Program-made: the position numbers and the translations under genes | Notes under the pieces: generated by a model | The model's database searches: none | The model's input: only the letters and a program-made list of their open reading frames with translations | Told to the model about the DNA's origin: nothing | From: JACJYE01 sp964432875 | Lineage (GTDB): Bacteria; Bacteroidota; Bacteroidia; Chitinophagales; Saprospiraceae | Length of the DNA: 10,021 nucleotides | Reading direction: 5' to 3' | Assembly (NCBI GenBank): GCA_964432875.1 | Contig: CAYSPJ010000158.1 | Coordinates: forward strand, 1-10,021 | Shown: one piece after another, positions 5,491 through 10,021 of the stretch | How positions within the stretch are numbered: position 1 is the first letter of the stretch | Layout: each line of letters starts with the position of its first letter

Positions 5491-7620
5491 ATGAGCTTCG
5501 ACACCAAGAACATTAGAAACGTCGCCCTGTTTGGGCATTCGGGATGTGGTAAGACGACCTTTTCCGAAAGCATGCTTTTTGAAGCTGGCGATATTACGCG
5601 CCGGGGTTCCGTAGAGGAAGGGAATACCCAATCTGATTACACTGACCTGGAGCGTGAGCGCGGCAACTCTATCTTTAGCGCCTTGATGCACGCTGAATGG
5701 AAAGACTCTAAAATCAACATCATTGATACGCCGGGTTTCGACGATTTTATTGGCGAGGTGGTATCTGCCCTGAAAGTAGCCGATACCGCTATCATGCTGC
5801 TCAATGCCAAAAACGGGGTTGAAGTAGGCACCGAATTGATTTGGGAGTACGTGGAGGATTTTGAGACCCCCGCTGTTTTTGTCATCAATCAGGTTGATCA
5901 CGAAAAAGCTGATTTTGATGCCACTTTCGAACAAGCTAAGAACCGCTTCGGCAGCAAAGTGCTGCCCGTTCAATACCCCCTAAACCCCGGTACGGGCTTT
6001 GATACCATCGTCGATGCGCTGCGCATGGTGATGTATGTCTTTCCACCCGATGGCGGCAAGCCGGAAAAACAGCCCATCCCGGATTCCGAGATCGAACGCG
6101 CCCAGGAGATGCACAACGCCCTGGTAGAAGCAGCTGCCGAAAACGATGAAGGCCTGATGGAGAAATTTTTCGAAGAAGGCTCGCTGTCCGAAGAGGAGCT
6201 CGCTGAGGGCTTGCGCATCGCCATCGCCAACCAGCAGATTTACCCTGTTTTCTGCTGCTCCTCTCTGCGCAACATGGGCTCCGGCCGCATCATGGGCTTC
6301 ATCAATGACGTCTGCCCATCGCCGGCCGACCGCCCTGCGGCCCCGCTGGAAGGCACCGATAAAAAACTGGCTTGCGATGCCAAAGCAGATACGACTATCT
6401 TCATCTACAAAACGATATCCGAGCCTCAGGTTGGTATTGTCAACTATTTCAAGGTCTATTCTGGCACCTTGAATTCTGGCGACGAACTGGTCAACGCCAA
6501 AAACCGCGGCTCAGAGCGCTTTGGCCAAATCTTTATCGCGGAAGGCAAAAACCGCGAGCAGGTCAACCAGCTCCAAGCCGGAGATATCGGCGTGACGGTG
6601 AAGCTCAAAAACTCCCATACCAATAATACGCTCCATACCAAAGGGGTAGACCGCAAGATTAAACCCATCGCCTTCCCCGCTCCGCGCATCCGCGTTGCGG
6701 TGAACCCGCCGAGCAAGGGGGATATGGAGAAACTCATGAAGGCTCTGCACCTCATCGAGGAGGAAGACCCCACCTTGATTGTAGAGCAGTCTAAGGCATT
6801 GAAGCAAACCCTCCTGCACGGGCAGGGGCAGTTGCACCTCGATCTGCTCAAGCACCGCATCGAGAGTTACTTTGGCGTCGGCATGGAGTTGATCAAGCCG
6901 CGTATTTCCTACCGGGAAACGATTACCAAGGAGGCCAATACGATGTACCGGCATAAAAAACAGACGGGCGGCGCGGGCCAGTTTGCCGAAGTACACATGC
7001 GCATCGAGCCTTACACCGATGGCATGGCCGACCCCCATGGGCTGACCGTGCGCAATAAGGATGTCGAAGAATTGCCCTGGGGCGGTAAACTGGCCTTCTA
7101 TTGGTGTATCGTCGGCGGTTCGATTGATGCCAAATATTCTAATGCGATCAAGAAAGGCGTCCTGCAGAAAATGGAGGAGGGCCCGCTCACCGGTTCTTAC
7201 TGCCAAGATATCCGCGTATCTATCTTCGACGGGAAAATGCACCCGGTGGATTCCAACGATATGGCCTTTATGCTGGCTTCTACCCAGGCTTTTAAGCAAT
7301 CCTTTAAAGAATCGGCCCCTCAGATCATGGAGCCGATTTATAAACTGGAAATCCTTTGTTCTGATGAAGTCATGGGGGATATCATGGGCGACTTGCAGAC
7401 CCGCCGCGCCATGATCCTGGGGATGGATGCCGAAGGGCACTATCAGAAAATTGTTGCTAGAGTGCCTCTGGCAGAGCTATACTTGTATTCTTCCACCTTG
7501 CGATCCCTGTCGCAGGGGCGGGCTAAGTTTCGCCAGGAGTTTTTAGAATACAGCCCGGTGCCACATGACATTCAGCAGCGCCTCATCGATGAATACGAAT
7601 CGGAGCCTGCGGAAGCATAG
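5491..7620 (+). CDS. EF-G paralogue of the EF-G2 type (translation elongation factor with degenerate GTPase site)
   Basis: A 709-residue five-domain translational GTPase homologue that acts on the ribosome in tRNA-mRNA translocation. The G domain (1-285) has a P-loop GHSGCGKTT (15-23), switch I RGNSIFSA (57-64), G3 DTPGFDDF (79-86) and G4 NQVD (133-136). Canonical EF-G has RGIT, DTPGHVDF and NKxD, so the catalytic His is Phe83 here and the guanine-specificity Lys is Gln134. Domain II is about 300-385, III 395-470, IV 475-605 (HKKQTGGAGQFAEVHMRIEP at 488-507), and V 612-690 (EPIYKLEILCSDEVMGDIMG at 614-633). All are present, so this is a complete protein. From memory of the Bacteroides thetaiotaomicron EF-G2 sequence, the G domain and the 200-255 region correspond closely. 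That paralogue has been reported to promote translation without GTP hydrolysis and to be induced on carbon limitation. It should therefore be a second EF-G, not the housekeeping fusA. Monocistronic, with a long leader. Confidence 0.93.
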   Translation: MSFDTKNIRNVALFGHSGCGKTTFSESMLFEAGDITRRGSVEEGNTQSDYTDLERERGNSIFSALMHAEWKDSKINIIDTPGFDDFIGEVVSALKVADTAIMLLNAKNGVEVGTELIWEYVEDFETPAVFVINQVDHEKADFDATFEQAKNRFGSKVLPVQYPLNPGTGFDTIVDALRMVMYVFPPDGGKPEKQPIPDSEIERAQEMHNALVEAAAENDEGLMEKFFEEGSLSEEELAEGLRIAIANQQIYPVFCCSSLRNMGSGRIMGFINDVCPSPADRPAAPLEGTDKKLACDAKADTTIFIYKTISEPQVGIVNYFKVYSGTLNSGDELVNAKNRGSERFGQIFIAEGKNREQVNQLQAGDIGVTVKLKNSHTNNTLHTKGVDRKIKPIAFPAPRIRVAVNPPSKGDMEKLMKALHLIEEEDPTLIVEQSKALKQTLLHGQGQLHLDLLKHRIESYFGVGMELIKPRISYRETITKEANTMYRHKKQTGGAGQFAEVHMRIEPYTDGMADPHGLTVRNKDVEELPWGGKLAFYWCIVGGSIDAKYSNAIKKGVLQKMEEGPLTGSYCQDIRVSIFDGKMHPVDSNDMAFMLASTQAFKQSFKESAPQIMEPIYKLEILCSDEVMGDIMGDLQTRRAMILGMDAEGHYQKIVARVPLAELYLYSSTLRSLSQGRAKFRQEFLEYSPVPHDIQQRLIDEYESEPAEA

Positions 7621-7636
7621 ACATTAATCGGATTAT

Positions 7637-7688
7637 CCCCTTCGCCGCCGAGGCCCGGTACTGACTGGTGCTGGGCCTCGGCAAGGGG
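7637..7688 (+). terminator. GC-rich hairpin after the EF-G2-like gene, terminator-like but without a T-run
   Basis: GCCGAGGCCC (7647-7656) pairs perfectly with GGGCCTCGGC (7673-7682). CCCCTT (7637-7642) with AAGGGG (7683-7688) extends the stem beyond a 4-nt left bulge. It begins 16 bp after the stop codon. A stable stem at this place suggests mRNA 3'-end formation or protection, but the lack of U residues makes efficient intrinsic termination doubtful. Confidence 0.55.
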
Positions 7689-7718
7689 CAGCGGTGATTG
7701 GTTCGGGGGAGCAGGGAC

Positions 7719-7769
7719 TGTAAAATGTAAAACCGTAAAATGTAAAACCGCAAAATGTAAAATGTAAAA
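7719..7769 (+). repeat. TGTAAAA 7/8-mer tandem repeat
   Basis: Seven units run without gaps: TGTAAAA, TGTAAAA, CCGTAAAA, TGTAAAA, CCGCAAAA, TGTAAAA, TGTAAAA. The five heptamers are identical, and the two octamers replace TG with CCG (one also T to C). On the minus strand the unit reads TTTTACA, similar in length and TTTAC core to the TTTACCC tract at 4319-4353. Confidence 0.92.
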
Positions 7770-7798
7770 CTCGCTTCAACCTTAACCTTTTGCGGTTT
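7745..7798. repeat. 11-bp inverted repeat anchored in the heptamer tract
   Basis: AAACCGCAAAA (7745-7755) is exactly complementary to TTTTGCGGTTT (7788-7798), with 32 nt between. The left arm includes the variant CCGCAAAA unit. This may be a weak hairpin, or the right arm may be a diverged inverted copy of a repeat unit. Confidence 0.6.
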
Positions 7799-7909
7799 GG
7801 TGTTTGATGTTTTGTGGTTCTGCTGTTCTGGGGAAGGGGGCAGGTGGTTTAATGGTGCCAAATTAAGTGCCAACCCTGGTTGTGTGAGGATACTCTAATC
7901 TAATTGACT

Positions 7910-7932
7910 GGTTGCGATGGGGCATCGCAACC
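7910..7932. repeat. Perfect 10-bp hairpin upstream of the TIR-SBP gene
   Basis: GGTTGCGATG (7910-7919), loop GGG, CATCGCAACC (7923-7932). It has no following T-run, so it is not a standard terminator. It ends 109 bp before the ATG at 8042 and may be an operator, an RNA structure or a REP-like element. Confidence 0.75.
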
Positions 7933-8002
7933 CGCCTAATGATAACACCTCCTCTACGAGGCAGCACCTGGAAGCCATAGTGCCTATTCCGCAACTCGTG
8001 GC

Positions 8003-8033
8003 TTGCAGTTTTTTACCCACGCTAATAGTTTCG
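8003..8033 (+). promoter_or_regulatory. Candidate promoter of the TIR-SBP gene
   Basis: TTG at 8003-8005 and TAGTTTCG at 8026-8033 are 20 bp apart, matching TTG-N19/20-TAnnTTTG with one mismatch in the -7 box. The mismatch (TTCG for TTTG) is the same as in the esterase promoter. Transcription would start within a few bases of the ATG at 8042, giving a nearly leaderless message and ruling out the TTG at 8003 as a start codon. Confidence 0.42.
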
Positions 8034-8041
8034 AATCAATT

Positions 8042-9559
8042 ATGCCAATTAAGCCCAGCGCAAGTCAATTCACGCTCACCCCCAAGAACATCTATATCGC
8101 CGTGCTATACGCCAGCGCGGATAGCGAGCACTGGGAAGGGCTTAAAAAGCAATTTACCGGGCTGGCCGCCAAGTATCGGAACGTGCGGATCTGGTCGGCC
8201 AATGATGTAGAATTGGGTGGGGAAGTGAGCCGCACGACTAAAGAGGAGATCAAGAGGGCCGATATCACTTTGTTGCTGCTCAGCCCGGACTTTATCAACG
8301 ACCAGGTTGTCGACAGCGAGGCGCGCTTCCTCCTGGAGACCTATGCCCGCTTTAGCTATAGCGAGGAATACCGCAAAAATGAGCGGTTTATCGTGCCGAT
8401 ACTGCTCAACCACATTTATGGCTGGGAAGACATTTATGACGACCATTACGATGTCGAAAACCTGCGCGTTTTTGACAACTTGCTCTCCAGCAATACCAAC
8501 CGGGAGGAAGCTTATGTGCGCATCGCTAAATCGCTGGAAGACTACATCGAGCGCATCAATGCCAAGGCGGTGAATATCGTCATCCCGACCTGGATCGGCT
8601 TTATTCCTGGCATCATGTACAATGGAGGGTTTGTGCGCAGCGCGGCCACGCCGCTCTTCAAAAAATACAAGCGCAATATCCATTTCATGCTGGATGATGA
8701 CCTCGATCAGGTCTGTGAGGCTTTCAAAGCCGGCCAGGCCAATATGATCTGGGCCACCATTGACCGCCTGCCTTATATGATCGATAAATTGCAGGCCTTA
8801 CACCCTAAAGTCATCTATCAGGCTTCCTGGTCAAACGGTGCCGATGCCATCTTGGCCCGCGACCCCATCCGCAATATCAAAGACCTCAAAGGGAAGAAAA
8901 TCCATTTCCCGATGGATTCTCCTTCTCAGACTTTCCTGCACTACGTGCTCAAAGAGCATGGCATGTCGCGCTCGGATGTCTTCATGATCCCACAGCGCCA
9001 TGCCAACCTGGATGTGCTGACCAAAAATTTCATTGCGGATACCAGTATAGACGCGCTGGTGATCTGGAGCCCATTTGTGGAAGCCTGCCTGGATGAAGCG
9101 CCAGAGGTCAATATCCTGGCGCATTCCGGGCAATATCCCAACCTCATTGCGGATGTGTTGATCACCAGTAAGGAGTATATCAGCCTCAATCGGGAAGAGA
9201 TCATGGAGATGCTCGATGGCTGGCTCCAGGAAGTCAACCGCTTTGCCGAAGACCCTAGTTATAAGGACGCGGCCGTGAGCGTGCTGATTGATGCCATTAT
9301 CAAACCCCTACCGGCGATTATCCCTTCTACTATCCGTAGCTCGCTGGTGGAATCCCTACATCACTACTTTGAGAGTTCGCTGGAAAAGGTACACCTTTGC
9401 TCGCTGGATGACAACCGCCGCTTCTTCGGCTTGGTGCCTCATGCTGATAAACGGGTAGGAGAGGACTTGTACAACCGCTTCCTCTATCAGGAATATCCTC
9501 ACCTGGCGCATTTGCCAGCATTACAATGGGCCCAAATTGTAGATGCTTCTCTGCTTTAA
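8042..9559 (+). CDS. TIR domain fused to an NMT1/TauA-type substrate-binding domain
   Basis: A 505-residue protein without signal peptide or membrane segment, so probably cytoplasmic. Residues 15-172 are a TIR domain: first strand KNIYIAVLYASADSEHW (15-31), a BB-loop-like IWSANDVELGGEV (50-62), a helix, LLLLSPDFIN (77-86), and a candidate catalytic Glu93 in DSEARFLLE. It closes with NREEAYVRIAKSLEDYI (153-169), as in bacterial TIR domains. TIR domains cleave NAD+ or make cyclic ADP-ribose-type signals, or act as adaptors. Residues about 176-485 resemble the NMT1/THI5/TauA family of ABC substrate-binding proteins. The marks are IGFIPGIMYNGGF, an AFKAGQANMIWATID segment (227-241), SWSNGADAILARDPIRNIKD (262-281), LKGKKIHF, and IDALVIWSPFVEACLDEAP (336-354). 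Such domains normally sit outside the membrane, but here no export signal exists. The likely design is a ligand sensor (C-terminal) gating a TIR effector (N-terminal); this is inference. ATG 8042 is chosen over TTG 8003. No NLR, ThsA or other defence gene is adjacent. Confidence 0.9.
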   Translation: MPIKPSASQFTLTPKNIYIAVLYASADSEHWEGLKKQFTGLAAKYRNVRIWSANDVELGGEVSRTTKEEIKRADITLLLLSPDFINDQVVDSEARFLLETYARFSYSEEYRKNERFIVPILLNHIYGWEDIYDDHYDVENLRVFDNLLSSNTNREEAYVRIAKSLEDYIERINAKAVNIVIPTWIGFIPGIMYNGGFVRSAATPLFKKYKRNIHFMLDDDLDQVCEAFKAGQANMIWATIDRLPYMIDKLQALHPKVIYQASWSNGADAILARDPIRNIKDLKGKKIHFPMDSPSQTFLHYVLKEHGMSRSDVFMIPQRHANLDVLTKNFIADTSIDALVIWSPFVEACLDEAPEVNILAHSGQYPNLIADVLITSKEYISLNREEIMEMLDGWLQEVNRFAEDPSYKDAAVSVLIDAIIKPLPAIIPSTIRSSLVESLHHYFESSLEKVHLCSLDDNRRFFGLVPHADKRVGEDLYNRFLYQEYPHLAHLPALQWAQIVDASLL

Positions 9560-9600
9560 GACAAAGCTTTTTTTGTTTTTTCGGCTAAAGGGCGTATATT

Positions 9601-9608
9601 TACCTTTA
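9601..9608 (+). promoter_or_regulatory. Possible -7 box for the GlsB-like gene
   Basis: TACCTTTA is one base from TAnnTTTG and lies 51 bp before the ATG at 9660. The -33 element is unclear within the T-rich stretch at 9567-9583. That stretch follows a short AAAGCTTT palindrome just after the TIR-SBP stop and could also serve as a weak terminator. Confidence 0.35.
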
Positions 9609-9659
9609 CGATGCCTGTATTTCGGGCAAAAAAAGCAAAACAAATTTCAACTTAGAATT

Positions 9660-9911
9660 ATGGAACTCATCTACACCCTGATCATCGGCGCTGTTTCCGG
9701 CTGGCTTGCTGGTTTATTAGTAAAAGGCTACGGTTATGGCTTATTGTGGAACATCATCATCGGCATTGCCGGTGCATTCATCGGCGGCTGGCTGCTGGGG
9801 CAGCTCGGCGTCAAAGTCAGCCTGGGCAGCCCTACGGTCAACCTCATCGTCACCTCGGTCGTTGGCGCGGCGGTGCTGCTGTTAATCGCGGGTTTGTTCC
9901 GCAGGCGCTAA
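9660..9911 (+). CDS. GlsB/YeaQ/YmgE-family small membrane protein
   Basis: An 83-residue inner-membrane protein with three hydrophobic helices (about residues 2-21, 27-49 and 58-80) and a basic end (RRR). Gly-rich motifs GAVSGWLAGLL (10-20) and IGIAGAFIGGWLLGQLG (34-50) are typical of the PF04226 'transglycosylase-associated' family, linked to general stress responses. Its biochemical function is unknown. The open frame extends back to an ATG at 9543, overlapping the TIR-SBP gene end. The conserved family start is MELIYTLIIG, so 9660 is used; the leader before it is A-rich (AAAAAAAGCAAAACAAATTT). The 100-bp gap with its own promoter-like box suggests separate transcription from the TIR-SBP gene. 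Confidence 0.9.
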   Translation: MELIYTLIIGAVSGWLAGLLVKGYGYGLLWNIIIGIAGAFIGGWLLGQLGVKVSLGSPTVNLIVTSVVGAAVLLLIAGLFRRR

Positions 9912-10021
9912 GCGGGGCGCAACAATAGGGGCTTGTGGCTAAGGGCTACAGTTAGGACATATCTCAAAATAGGCTGCCGATTGCGCACCAGCCTGAAAGG
10001 CTGAGCGCGCTGGCCTCGGAG
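9912..10021. other. Non-coding tail with a small hairpin
   Basis: No gene is seen. CAGCCT (9989-9994) pairs with AGGCTG (9998-10003) around a GAA loop, and an overlapping CCAGC/GCTGG pair (9988-9992 with 10009-10013) offers an alternative stem. This could be the edge of a REP-like intergenic repeat cut by the window. Confidence 0.35.

Larger units (their letters stand above)
7799..8041. other. Non-coding region upstream of the TIR-SBP gene
   Basis: No convincing gene lies here. It holds a perfect 10-bp hairpin (7910-7932), a small CCTC/GAGG inverted repeat near 7950-7965, and a candidate promoter directly before the start codon. With 7621-7798 this makes a 421-bp gene-free interval, long compared with the other gaps and rich in repeats. 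It may be a remnant of a REP-type or miniature mobile element; no transposase is present. Confidence 0.4.

Noticed and set aside
6511..7440. 309-residue minus-strand open frame
   Set aside because: Antisense to domains II-V of the EF-G2-like gene; it is open only because of GC-rich codons on the other strand.
5491..7620. Housekeeping fusA
   Set aside because: G3 lacks the catalytic His and G4 is NQVD; there are no neighbouring rpsL, rpsG or tuf genes.
7719..7769. CRISPR array
   Set aside because: Units are 7-8 bp with no spacers and there are no cas genes.
7583..7873. 96-residue minus-strand frame
   Set aside because: Most of its middle (FYILRFYILRFYIL) is just translation of the heptamer repeat, and it overlaps the EF-G2 end.
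8105..8683. 192-residue minus-strand open frame
   Set aside because: Antisense to the TIR domain and linker; no recognisable family or start context.
8042..9911. TIR-SBP and GlsB-like genes as one two-gene defence operon
   Set aside because: They are 100 bp apart with a T-rich stretch and a separate promoter-like box between; GlsB-like genes are common stress genes found in many contexts.

Overview
This window looks like chromosomal DNA from a member of the Bacteroidota, most likely the Saprospiria/Lewinella branch. The signs seen directly are a secreted enzyme ending in a type IX secretion (T9SS) sorting domain, an LVIVD-repeat lipoprotein, start codons without Shine-Dalgarno sequences, and several upstream boxes resembling the Bacteroidota -7 element TAnnTTTG. 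The assignment below phylum level is inference.

Layout from left to right. Positions 1-1820 hold a minus-strand pair 15 bp apart: an LVIVD beta-propeller lipoprotein, followed by an outer-membrane beta-barrel protein that runs off the left edge. Divergent from it is a secreted esterase with an N-terminal starch/glycogen-binding-like domain and a T9SS tail (1945-3348). A strong bidirectional terminator (3364-3404) separates it from three minus-strand genes: a 127-residue protein with a weak nuclease-fold resemblance, a 71-residue orphan, and a class IV PLP aminotransferase. A short divergent promoter region (about 5220-5280) then leads to an EF-G paralogue of the EF-G2 type (5491-7620), which has degenerate GTPase motifs and probably a leader of about 200 nt.

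The 421 bp after EF-G2 contain no gene. They hold a GC-rich hairpin, a 7-mer tandem repeat, an inverted repeat and a perfect 10-bp hairpin. Downstream is the most unusual gene: a 505-residue protein joining an N-terminal TIR domain to an NMT1/TauA-type ABC substrate-binding domain, with no signal peptide (8042-9559). A small GlsB/YeaQ-type membrane protein (9660-9911) and a non-coding tail complete the window.

The genes do not form one pathway. The first pair and the esterase act at or outside the outer membrane. The EF-G2-like factor suggests adaptation of translation to starvation. The TIR-SBP fusion has the shape of a sensor-effector protein and is the best candidate for an undescribed system, either in immunity or in nutrient/NAD signalling. 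Two related heptamer tracts, (TTTACCC)n at 4319-4353 and (TGTAAAA)n at 7719-7769, suggest that the genome carries a family of intergenic 7-mer repeats.
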